In this document: positions 10,396 through 17,538 of the stretch, one piece after another
How the letters are laid out: each line of letters begins with the position of its first letter
Position numbering within the stretch: the stretch's first letter is position 1
Source of the DNA: Cupriavidus agavae
GTDB lineage: Bacteria; Pseudomonadota; Gammaproteobacteria; Burkholderiales; Burkholderiaceae
Reading direction: 5' to 3'
NCBI RefSeq assembly: GCF_004217045.1
Contig: NZ_SGXM01000005.1
Location: 1-64,000 of the forward strand
DNA length: 64,000 bases
Notes under the pieces: generated by a model
What the model saw: the letters and a program-made list of their open reading frames with translations, nothing else
Database searches by the model: none
Told to the model about the DNA's origin: nothing
Translations under genes and position numbers: made by a program

Positions 10396-10401
10396 ATTAT
10401 A
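10396..10401 (-). promoter_or_regulatory. cobB: -10 box TATAAT of cobB
   Basis: A perfect TATAAT on the minus strand lies 76 bases before the chosen cobB start. The -35 region is poor. No cobalamin riboswitch shape was recognised in the short leader. Confidence 0.5.
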
Positions 10402-10421
10402 ACGAGGGGTGTGCATGGCAT

Positions 10422-11084
10422 TCAGTTGATCGGCAGCACCATGCCTTGCAGCGCGGCGCATTCGAATAGTTCACGGTCGTTGCTGACGCCGAGCTTGTGC
10501 ATGGCGCAATTCTTCTGGCGGCTGATGGTCTTGACGCTGCGGCACAACGTGGTGGCGATCTCGGTCACCGAGCGTCCGGTGAGATACAGCCGCAGCACCT
10601 CCATTTCCCGGGCGGAGAGCCGCTGCACCCCGTCGCGGCCCACGGGCAGCACGCTGCGCAGGTCCGCCGGCGCCAGCGCGCGCAGCGCCGACCTGCCGAT
10701 ATAGGTAAAACCGCGCTGCGCCCGCGTGATCGCGGTGTTGATCTCGGGAAGCTGGCAATCCTTGAGCAGCAGCCCATGGACGCGCGCCTCGAGGATGGTG
10801 CGCAGCACCAGCGGGTTCGTGATCATCGTCAGCACGATGACCGACGTGGTGGGATAGCGCCGGCGCAGCGCGGAAATCAGCCGGACCCCGTCGAGTTCGG
10901 CCGGCCCGGGCATGTGGTAGTCGGTGACCACGATATCGGGCCTCAGCAGGTCTACCTGCTGCAGCAACTCGGTGGCACTGGCGACCTCGCCGCAAACTTC
11001 CCATCCGGCGTGCGACTGCACCACCGCCCGGATCGACGCCGTGATGACCGGATGATCATCGGCGAGCAATACCCTCAACGTCAT
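10422..11084 (-). CDS. Orphan response regulator, REC plus LuxR/RcsB-type HTH
   Basis: This 220-residue protein has an N-terminal receiver with the acidic pair in LLADDHPVI, the phospho-acceptor Asp in VVTDYHMPG and the conserved Lys in LLLKDCQLPE. The C-terminal GerE/LuxR helix-turn-helix is LSAREMEVLRLYLTGRSVTE and onward (about residues 150-210). The architecture is that of RcsB/NarL regulators. ATG at 11084 is chosen because AGGAG sits 6 bases upstream. No histidine kinase lies next to it, so its partner is unknown. cobB lies 101 bases downstream on the same strand, and limited read-through is possible. Confidence 0.9.
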   Translation of the reverse strand: MTLRVLLADDHPVITASIRAVVQSHAGWEVCGEVASATELLQQVDLLRPDIVVTDYHMPGPAELDGVRLISALRRRYPTTSVIVLTMITNPLVLRTILEARVHGLLLKDCQLPEINTAITRAQRGFTYIGRSALRALAPADLRSVLPVGRDGVQRLSAREMEVLRLYLTGRSVTEIATTLCRSVKTISRQKNCAMHKLGVSNDRELFECAALQGMVLPIN

Positions 11085-11136
11085 CCATCGCTCCTGTCCT
11101 GTACACATGGCTCATTCCTTCGGCTTCTGGCTGGCG

Positions 11137-11172
11137 AAAAAAGGCGCCGCACGCAGGGTGGGCGTGCGGCGC
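11137..11172 (-). terminator. Intrinsic terminator for the leftward LysR gene
   Basis: Read on the minus strand, GCGCCGCACGC (11162-11172) pairs with GCGTGCGGCGC (11144-11154), followed by a run of six T. It lies between the LysR stop and the response regulator start, so the two genes are separate units. Confidence 0.85.
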
Positions 11173-11319
11173 AAAGTCGCAGCCGCCGCCCCGGACCAAA
11201 CGGGTGACGACCCGGCGCGGCGCGATGCCCGGCGAGATTAATGCGGTCGGATTCTCAGTGGAGTAAGAGGATTCGCAAAATGCGCGGAAATATCGTGCGC
11301 TATCGCAGACGAATGCGAA

Positions 11320-11351
11320 GCGGCCCCGCGCTGTCGCCAGCGCGGGGCCGC
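11320..11351 (-). terminator. Strong GC hairpin just after the LysR gene
   Basis: Thirteen-base arms pair perfectly (11320-11332 with 11339-11351), 25 bases past the LysR stop. There is no T run, so it may stabilise the 3' end or act in Rho-dependent ending. The real intrinsic terminator is further on at 11137-11172. Confidence 0.55.
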
Positions 11352-11376
11352 CAAGGGGTGATGCGGAGAGTGAGCC

Positions 11377-12330
11377 TCAGGCCACGGCGAGCGGCCGGGC
11401 GGGCGGGCTGGCGTGGCGCCGGCCGTCAATGGCCCTGAGCGGGTCACGCAGCACCGAAGCCCCGACCTCCATGATGTCGCGCAAGGCCGCGCGGTCCGCG
11501 CCTTGCTGGGGTGTCCAGAAATGCAGCGCGGCCCAGGCCGGGAAGCTGGCCGGCGGCGCCAGCAGCCGCGTCTTGCGGTCGCGCGTCACGAGCGGCACGT
11601 TGAAATCGAGGATCGGGCAAATGCCGCCGGCCGCGTGCAGCAGTGTGATCTGCGAATGCCACGAGGGCACCACGGTCTCGCGGTGGCCCGGCGTGTTCGC
11701 CCGGCGCGCCAGGAACGCATGCAGCGGGCTGCTGCTCTCGCAATCCTCCTGCAGCAGGATCCAGTCGGTTTCCACCTCGTCGTTGTTGCCGCCGCGGTTG
11801 GCGCTGACCAGCCGGCGCGGCGTGGCCATGATGCTATGCGGTATCACGCTGTCGGGTACGTTGGCGCCATCCACCACGAAGGCGCAGTCGAGCTCGCCGG
11901 TGTCCAGCGCCTCGCACAGCATGGCATCGGCGATCACCGGGCGCGTCACGAAACTGTCATGCGGAAAGCGCTCGCAGAGGGTGGTGAGGATCTCGGTGAT
12001 GACGGGATCGCCGATCGACGAGGAAAAGCCGATGGAAAGCCGGCGGCCATTGACGGCGCCGATCGCGGTCTGGTCGTGGGACTGGACCAGCTGGGACCAT
12101 TTGGCGAGGATCTGGCGCGCGGTCTGCTCGAGCCGCATCGCGTGCGGCGTGGGTTCGAGCGTGCCGTTGCGCTTGACGAACAGCGCGTCGCCGGTGATCT
12201 CGCGCAGGCGGGCCAGGCTGTAGGCCACGGTTGGAATGCGTCCCTGGGTGCAGGCTGCCACCGCGCTGAGATCGCGGTACTCCATGAGCAGGACGAACAC
12301 ATGCAATAGCTTGGTGCTGACATGCCGCAT
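11377..12330 (-). CDS. LysR-family transcriptional regulator
   Basis: This 317-residue protein has the LysR N-terminal helix-turn-helix (about residues 1-60: LLHVFVLLMEYRDLSAVAA, then IPTVAYSLARLREITGDALFV) and a PBP2-like effector domain after residue 90. It belongs with NodD/SyrM-like members that recognise small aromatic or acidic ligands, though the ligand cannot be told. It is transcribed leftward, away from an 800-bp gene-free region holding a 26-bp dyad that could be its site. No divergent target gene lies close, which is unusual for LysR genes. Confidence 0.9.
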   Translation of the reverse strand: MRHVSTKLLHVFVLLMEYRDLSAVAACTQGRIPTVAYSLARLREITGDALFVKRNGTLEPTPHAMRLEQTARQILAKWSQLVQSHDQTAIGAVNGRRLSIGFSSSIGDPVITEILTTLCERFPHDSFVTRPVIADAMLCEALDTGELDCAFVVDGANVPDSVIPHSIMATPRRLVSANRGGNNDEVETDWILLQEDCESSSPLHAFLARRANTPGHRETVVPSWHSQITLLHAAGGICPILDFNVPLVTRDRKTRLLAPPASFPAWAALHFWTPQQGADRAALRDIMEVGASVLRDPLRAIDGRRHASPPARPLAVA

Positions 12331-12499
12331 ACTGACTTCTCCCGATCCGAGACTTCAAGTTCTTGTTTTTTTGTGACGACGCTTCTGCTACGTGACGACA
12401 ACACGCGATGCCGCGCAAGAGAACAGCACCGGAAAACAGAACAGCACGAACTACGAGGGCGGGGGACAGCATGAATACGCCCGGGCAAGCCTGCGCCTC

Positions 12500-12525
12500 T
12501 TCTGTTGCATTTTGGTGCAACAGAA
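12500..12525. repeat. 26-bp inverted repeat, operator-like
   Basis: TTCTGTTGCA (12500-12509) and TGCAACAGAA (12516-12525) are perfect inverted repeats around TTTTGG. They lie about 170 bases upstream of the leftward LysR start. The T-N-A ends fit a regulator site, but the binder is unknown. Confidence 0.65.
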
Positions 12526-12688
12526 CACCGCGTCGTCCGAACAATGGATCGTCGATGACGGATGCGGTACGGCAGTGGCTCCTCTTCCTCAGGCCCGGAC
12601 CCGGCGGGGTAGGTGCGTCACCATGGAGGTGCACCCGCCGGACACCTGTCTGTGCAACGCCGGGAGGCGTTCGTTGCAGGTGTTTGAA

Positions 12689-12726
12689 ATTTAGTTGTTG
12701 CGAGGAAATCTTAATACAACAACTAA
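12689..12726. repeat. Inverted repeat with 11-bp arms in AT-rich DNA
   Basis: TTTAGTTGTTG (12689-12699) and CAACAACTAAA (12716-12726) pair perfectly around a 16-base loop. The right arm is followed by more A residues rather than T, so it does not look like a terminator for either strand. It could be an operator or the relic of a mobile-element end. Confidence 0.6.
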
Positions 12727-13142
12727 AAAAGTACCAGAAAAGCTGTTCGAGACGGCGAGGTTTCCGACCTCATGCAGATGCCTTGTTTGAACAAGCAGAC
12801 AATGGCGCGGGCGGCTTGGCATGGCCGATACGGGCCGCTGCATGATGCTGGCGCATCGTTACGCGGTGCCGTCCTGCGGGGCGGATCCGGTTTGAATCGC
12901 ATGCTTGGTTTCGCGAAAAATTTCCAATTTGGAATGACGAAATTTGATGCCGCAGCCATGCATGTGTCCGCGCTCGCGAGACGCTGACCGAGGGCTGATT
13001 GACGGAGCCGAAGCTTCCATTTTGCTTAACTCGGGTAGCGAAGACACTGAATTCCTTTTGCGCAGGCGGTGGGCTACCTTACGCTCAGGATCGGCGGGCC
13101 CCTCGGCCGCCGTGCGAGCTGGCCGGTGAGCGGAGGCATTGG

Positions 13143-13433
13143 GTGAACAGACGCTATTCGGAGGAACAGATCCGCATGTATCTGGCCGAGGCCGCGAGCG
13201 GAGTGCCGGTGCGCGAACTGTGTGCCCGCTACGGGTTCAGCGATGCATCGTTCTACGGATGGCGTGCCCGCTATGGCGGACAGGCCCGCGCCGAGGTGGC
13301 CGATTCGCGGCGCCTGCGCCAGCTCGAGGAAGAGAACGTGCGGCTCAAGAGTATGCTTGCGGATGCGCTGTTGCGGCTGGAGCTGCTGCGCAACCGTACC
13401 GGCCGCCGCGGCGACCGCGAGCCCGACCACTGA
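13143..13433 (+). CDS. Orphan IS3-family OrfA-like HTH protein
   Basis: This 96-residue protein is like the OrfA half of IS3-group transposases. Residues 4-50 form the helix-turn-helix RYSEEQIRMYLAEAASGVPV, then ELCARYGFSDASFYGWRARYGG. Residues 58-85 form the leucine-zipper-like helix RRLRQLEEENVRLKSMLADA. No OrfB (DDE integrase) frame follows, and no flanking inverted repeats of an IS were found. The start is a GTG at 13143 with an excellent GGAGG six bases upstream. It therefore looks expressed rather than decayed, perhaps as a DNA-binding remnant kept for regulation. It could also be a degraded IS whose second half is lost. Confidence 0.78.
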   Translation: MNRRYSEEQIRMYLAEAASGVPVRELCARYGFSDASFYGWRARYGGQARAEVADSRRLRQLEEENVRLKSMLADALLRLELLRNRTGRRGDREPDH

Positions 13434-13538
13434 TCGCCCGCCGACACGATGGGCGGCGGGCCTGGCAGCGCGCACGGCGGCGCCGGATCATCATCTGCGG
13501 CGATGTCGCCATCGCCCCGCATTTCTGGAGTGTTTCGA

Positions 13539-13901
13539 GTGAGAAAGTTTTTCGCGGTCCTGGCTGCTGGCGGATGTATTGGCCTGTCCGGCGTGGCCTT
13601 CGATGCCATGGCCCAGGGCAAGCTGCCCGAGCCCATCGTGGCGCCGGCCCCGCCGCGCATGCTCGACCCGGCCACGTCCACCGTGGACGATCCCGGCGCG
13701 ACGTTGTCCACCTCGCAGCGCGAGCATTGCCGCCAACTGCTTGACAAGATCAACGCGCTGCCGGCAGGGCCGCAATGGTCGCAGGGGCAGTCGAGCGTCA
13801 CCACGGCCGATGGCCGCACCTATTCCACGCTGGAACGCGCGCCGGACCGCAAGCGGCTGGAGGAAGCGTTCCGCCAGGAGTGCGCGCAGGAGAAGAAGTA
13901 A
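13539..13901 (+). CDS. Small secreted protein of unknown function
   Basis: This 120-residue product starts at a GTG with GGAG eight bases upstream. Residues 1-26 form a Sec signal ending DAMAQ. The mature part is polar, with one Cys in REHCRQLLDKIN and a second in FRQECAQEKK, which could form a disulfide in the periplasm. I do not recognise the family. It lies 64 bases before the DUF3300 gene in the same direction and may share its transcript. The frame is open further upstream, but the signal peptide sets the start. Confidence 0.8.
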   Translation: MRKFFAVLAAGGCIGLSGVAFDAMAQGKLPEPIVAPAPPRMLDPATSTVDDPGATLSTSQREHCRQLLDKINALPAGPQWSQGQSSVTTADGRTYSTLERAPDRKRLEEAFRQECAQEKK

Positions 13902-13965
13902 CCCGGATCTGGCGTTTCTGTGATGCGCGGTGCCGGTTTCGATGTGTACTGGATAGGGAGCGAGC

Positions 13966-15306
13966 ATGTTTCGCATGCAACGATTTCTTGCCTGGTGGCT
14001 CGGGCTGCTGCTTCTGGCCGGCTCCGGCATGGCGCTGGCGCAGGCGAAGCTCGACAAGCCGCATCTGGACCAACTGCTGGCACCGGTGGCGCTCTATCCG
14101 GATGCGCTGCTGTCGCAGGTGCTGATGGCGTCGACCTATCCGGCCGATGTCGCGGCGGCCGCGCAATGGTCGAAGTCCAACGCCAGTGTTTCGGGCGATG
14201 CGGCGACCAAGGCCGTGGCCGGGCAGGGATGGGATCCGAGCGTGCAGTCGCTGGTGGCCTTTCCGTCGGTGATGGACATGATGGGACGCCAGCCGCAGTG
14301 GGTGCAGTCGGTGGGCGATGCGTTCCTGGCCCAGCCCGATGACGTCATGGATTCCGTGCAACGGCTGCGCGTCCAGGCACAGCAGGCCGGCACGCTGAAG
14401 ACCACCGAGCAGCAGAAGGTGGTGACGCAGCAGAGCGGCGGCACCACGATCGTCCAGATCGAGCCCGCCAATCCGCAGGTGGTCTACGTGCCGAGCTACA
14501 ACCCGACCGTGGTCTATGGCGCGTGGCCCTACCCCGCGTATCCGCCAGCTTACTATCCACCCCCGCCGGGGTCGGTCTTCGCCAGTTCGGTGGTGGCCGG
14601 AATCGGCTTCGGGCTGGGCGTGGCCGCCGTCAATTCCCTGTGGGGCGGGTTCGACTGGAACAACCACGACGTCAATATCAACGTGAACCGCTATAACAAC
14701 GTCAACGTGAACCAGCGGCTCGACGTGAATCGCGCGAACGTGAACTGGCAGCACAACGCGGCCAATCGCGGCAACGTGCCGTACAACAATCCGAACGTGG
14801 CGAACCGCTTCGACGCGCAGCGCCAGCAGGGGCTTGCCACGCGCCAGCAGAATCGCCCGCAGGCCGGGCAGCCGGGGCAGGCTGGGGGGCAGCGCCTGGG
14901 GCAGGCGGGCGGTGGCGTGCAAAGCCAGCGCGACGCCGCGCGCGATCGGGCCGCCCAGTCGTTCCAGGGCAGGACTGGCGAACCGATTGCCGGGCATGGC
15001 GGACAAGGCGTGAACCGGCAGCCGGGCCAGAATCCGCGCGCGGCCAGTGCCGACCGGCAGCGGACCGACCAGACGGAAGCGCGCAACCGTGCGCGCGAGA
15101 GCAACCGGGACAACGCCTTCCGCGATGCGGGCAACGGCGAGCGGCAGCGCCAGCAGGTGGCGCGCGGCCACGACAGTGTGCAGCGGTCGGCCGCACCGGC
15201 ACCCCGGCGCAGCATGCCGGAGCGTTCCGGCGGTGGTTTCCAGGGCGGCGGTGGCGGTGGCTTCCACGGCGGTGGCGGCGGGCATCTTGGTCATGGTCGG
15301 AGATAG
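13966..15306 (+). CDS. DUF3300 secreted protein
   Basis: This 446-residue protein has a Sec signal (residues 1-26, ending GMALAQ) and a DUF3300 domain at about residues 30-260, with the typical LLAPVALYPDALLSQVLMA segment and the VVYVPSYNPTVVYGAW segment. The middle is rich in Asn (NINVNRYNNVNVNQRLDVN). The tail is Arg/Gln/Gly-rich and disordered and ends in Gly-Gly-His repeats. The function of DUF3300 is unknown. It is commonly found next to DUF2950, as here (2-bp gap), so the two probably act together in the envelope. GGAG lies before the ATG. Confidence 0.92.
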   Translation: MFRMQRFLAWWLGLLLLAGSGMALAQAKLDKPHLDQLLAPVALYPDALLSQVLMASTYPADVAAAAQWSKSNASVSGDAATKAVAGQGWDPSVQSLVAFPSVMDMMGRQPQWVQSVGDAFLAQPDDVMDSVQRLRVQAQQAGTLKTTEQQKVVTQQSGGTTIVQIEPANPQVVYVPSYNPTVVYGAWPYPAYPPAYYPPPPGSVFASSVVAGIGFGLGVAAVNSLWGGFDWNNHDVNINVNRYNNVNVNQRLDVNRANVNWQHNAANRGNVPYNNPNVANRFDAQRQQGLATRQQNRPQAGQPGQAGGQRLGQAGGGVQSQRDAARDRAAQSFQGRTGEPIAGHGGQGVNRQPGQNPRAASADRQRTDQTEARNRARESNRDNAFRDAGNGERQRQQVARGHDSVQRSAAPAPRRSMPERSGGGFQGGGGGGFHGGGGGHLGHGRR

Positions 15307-15308
15307 CG

Positions 15309-16175
15309 ATGAAGCGTGAACTGACAAGCCGCAGGAAGGGGGCGTGGCTGCGTCCCTGGCGCATGCTGGCGCTGGCCGCCGGGCTCGGCATGGCGGCGCC
15401 GGCGGTCATGGCGCAGCAGGTGTTCCCTACGCCGGAGGCCGCCATGGAAGCCTTGGGCGACGGCGTGGCACGCAGCGATCCGGCCGCCATCCAGCACGTG
15501 CTTGGCGCGCAGTACCGCCGGTTGTTGCCGCCGCAACTCGACCAGCAGGACGTCTACGATTTCCTCGGTGCCTGGGCCAACCATCACGCGGTCCGGACCG
15601 AGGGTGAGGGCAGGGCCAGTGTCGAGGTGGGCCCGAGCGGGTGGACGTTTCCGGTGCCGATCGTCCAGCGCAAGTCGGGCTGGCAGTTCGACCTTGCGGC
15701 CGGCGAACGCGAAGTACGGGTGCGGCGTATCGGCCGCAACGAGATTGTGGCCATGGATACGCTGCTGCAGCTTGCCGACGCCCAGCAGCGCTATGCCGAA
15801 CAGGTGGGCAAAGGGGCTTATGCACGGCAACTGGTCAGCACGCCCGGGAAGACCAACGGGCTCTACTGGCCTTCGGCATCGTCGGAGAACGACAGCCCGC
15901 TCGGACCCGATGCCCTGGCGATGGTGCCCGAGACGCCGGCGGACGATGCGTTCTACGGCTATCGGTTCCGCGTGATCGCCGCGCCGCCCGGAAGCGCGGC
16001 CGGGTACGCCTTGATCGCCTGGCCGGCCCGGTATGGCGAGACGGGTGTGAACACCTTCATGCTCGATAGCGACCGCCGGTTTTTTGAACGTGACCTCGGG
16101 AAATCCACGGCAAGCCGCGCGGCGGCGATGCGCACGTTCACGACCGACGGCTGGAAGCAGGTGGCCGAACAGTAA
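15309..16175 (+). CDS. DUF2950 secreted protein
   Basis: This 288-residue protein carries a signal peptide (hydrophobic residues 18-35, ending VMAQQ) and a DUF2950 domain over nearly all the rest. Recognisable segments include the FPTPEAAMEAL start, the GYALIAWPARYGETGVNTFM segment and the C-terminal FTTDGWKQV. The biochemical role is unknown. It is the second gene of the DUF3300-DUF2950 pair and is followed by a clear terminator. Confidence 0.93.
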   Translation: MKRELTSRRKGAWLRPWRMLALAAGLGMAAPAVMAQQVFPTPEAAMEALGDGVARSDPAAIQHVLGAQYRRLLPPQLDQQDVYDFLGAWANHHAVRTEGEGRASVEVGPSGWTFPVPIVQRKSGWQFDLAAGEREVRVRRIGRNEIVAMDTLLQLADAQQRYAEQVGKGAYARQLVSTPGKTNGLYWPSASSENDSPLGPDALAMVPETPADDAFYGYRFRVIAAPPGSAAGYALIAWPARYGETGVNTFMLDSDRRFFERDLGKSTASRAAAMRTFTTDGWKQVAEQ

Positions 16176-16194
16176 CTTCTCTTCTCCAGATGTG

Positions 16195-16225
16195 ACGCCC
16201 CGGATTCTTTCGCCGGGGCGTTTCT
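16195..16225 (+). terminator. Terminator after the DUF3300-DUF2950 pair
   Basis: ACGCCCCGG (16195-16203) pairs with CCGGGGCGT (16213-16221), followed by TTTCT. It lies 19 bases past the DUF2950 stop. Confidence 0.9.
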
Positions 16226-16383
16226 ATTTCCGCTGTCAGTGATTGGCTGGCAAAGCCTTGAATTGTTTCATTTTTCCATGTTGCTTCTTGCAGACAATGG
16301 CAGGGATGCCGAAGCTCGGCTGTGCTATGCTGCGTCGCACAATAAGGAGGAGCCACCGTTCACAGAAGAGCAGGAGTCTTCAC

Positions 16384-17457
16384 ATGGCGAAAAGCCTGTC
16401 TCCGGCCTGGGAAACGCCATGGCGCCAATTGGGCCGCGCGCAGTACCGGGCCTTGCAAAAATCAGGTTCCTGGCTGGAACGCCTCGATTTGCCGTTCCCA
16501 GCCGCCGCGCGCTTGCGCGAACCCGCCGTGGGCGATGCCGCGCCGGCTGGCCTGCCGGGCGCGTGGGAGGCCCACAAGTTGCCGCTCGCCCCGTTGCCAG
16601 GCGAGTTGGTGCCACAGCTTTCCTATCGGCTCTACATTCCGTCGCGCGCCCGGGGCGCCTTGCCCGTGGTGGTGATGCTGCATGGCTGCCAGCAGACCCC
16701 CGAGGATCTGGCCGCCGGTACGCGCATGAACGCACTGGCCGAGCGCGAGGGATTCATCGTGGCGTATCCGCAGCAGCCGCTGCGCCGTTCCGTGCACCGC
16801 TGCTGGCAGTGGTTCGACCTGGATGACGGCGCGGGCGGCCGCGAGGCGCAGGCGGTGTCGATGCTGATCGACGCACTGGCCGCCCGCTCCGACGTGCGGG
16901 CCGGCGAAATCTACCTGGCCGGGCTGTCGGCTGGGGCGGCTATGGCTGCCGTGGTGGCGCTGCGCTATCCGGACAAGGTGGCCGCGGTCGGCATGCATTC
17001 CGGCGTGGTCATCGGCGCGGGCGATACGGCCGGCGCCGGCCTGAAAGCCATGCGTGGCGGCTCGACCGAAGCGCCGGCCTCGCTGCTCGATGCGGCGGGC
17101 GTGACGCCGGGCGGCCCCGAAATGCCGGCCATCGTGCTGCACGGACTGGATGACGACGCCGTGCACCCGGTCAACGGCCGGCTGCTGGCGCGCCAGTTCC
17201 TGGCCTACAACGGGCTGGGCGATCGGCTCGGGCAGCGGCTCGAGAGCGCCAACGATGCGCCGTCGATGCAGGAGGGCGATTGTCGCGAGGCGCGCTTCGG
17301 CCGGGCGGGACGCGATCTGGTGAGCCTGGTGGAGGTGGCCGGACTGGGGCACGCCTGGAGCGGCGGCGACGCCGCGGTGGCGTATCACAGCGCGCTTGGC
17401 CCCGATGCCAGTTGGCTGATGTGGCAGTTTTTCCGCCAGCACCGGCGCGCCGCCTGA
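16384..17457 (+). CDS. PHB depolymerase-family esterase (LpqC type)
   Basis: This 357-residue alpha/beta hydrolase belongs to the esterase PHB-depolymerase/LpqC group. It shows the oxyanion-hole segment VVMLHGCQQTPEDLAAGT, the nucleophile elbow GLSAGAAM, the acid in HGLDDDAVHPVN and the catalytic His in GLGHAWSGGD. No signal peptide is seen, so a cytoplasmic role is likely, perhaps on short polyester oligomers or other esters. AGGAG lies about 8 bases before the ATG; the open frame further upstream lacks support. It is a single-gene unit with a strong bidirectional terminator after it. Feruloyl- or acetylxylan-esterase activity is an alternative. Confidence 0.9.
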   Translation: MAKSLSPAWETPWRQLGRAQYRALQKSGSWLERLDLPFPAAARLREPAVGDAAPAGLPGAWEAHKLPLAPLPGELVPQLSYRLYIPSRARGALPVVVMLHGCQQTPEDLAAGTRMNALAEREGFIVAYPQQPLRRSVHRCWQWFDLDDGAGGREAQAVSMLIDALAARSDVRAGEIYLAGLSAGAAMAAVVALRYPDKVAAVGMHSGVVIGAGDTAGAGLKAMRGGSTEAPASLLDAAGVTPGGPEMPAIVLHGLDDDAVHPVNGRLLARQFLAYNGLGDRLGQRLESANDAPSMQEGDCREARFGRAGRDLVSLVEVAGLGHAWSGGDAAVAYHSALGPDASWLMWQFFRQHRRAA

Positions 17458-17476
17458 TTGCCTGGCGGCGGCAAAG

Positions 17477-17509
17477 AAAAAGGGGAAGGCCGTGGCCTTC
17501 CCCTTTTTT
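17477..17509. terminator. Bidirectional terminator between convergent genes
   Basis: AAAAAGGGGAAGGCC (17477-17491) pairs with GGCCTTCCCCTTTTT (17494-17508). It has T runs on both strands and lies between the esterase and the leftward MFS gene. Confidence 0.93.
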
Positions 17510-17538
17510 CATGCCGGGCGGTGCGGATCAGTCCGCTT

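Larger units (their letters stand above)
12331..13142. other. Gene-free, partly AT-rich region with several dyads
   Basis: No reading frame here has a ribosome binding site or a family signature. The stretch 12680-12960 is clearly richer in A and T than its surroundings. It contains the dyads at 12500-12525 and 12689-12726 and the palindrome TTCCAA-T-TTGGAA (12922-12934). With the IS3-like gene that follows, it may be a remnant of an old insertion. Confidence 0.6.

Noticed and set aside
10321..10461. Longer N-terminus of CobB
   Set aside because: It would cross a perfect -10 box at 10396-10401, and the usual family start fits 10320.
12392..12845. Open frames of 100-145 codons in the AT-rich region
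   Set aside because: They lack ribosome sites and family features, and their composition changes abruptly along the frame.
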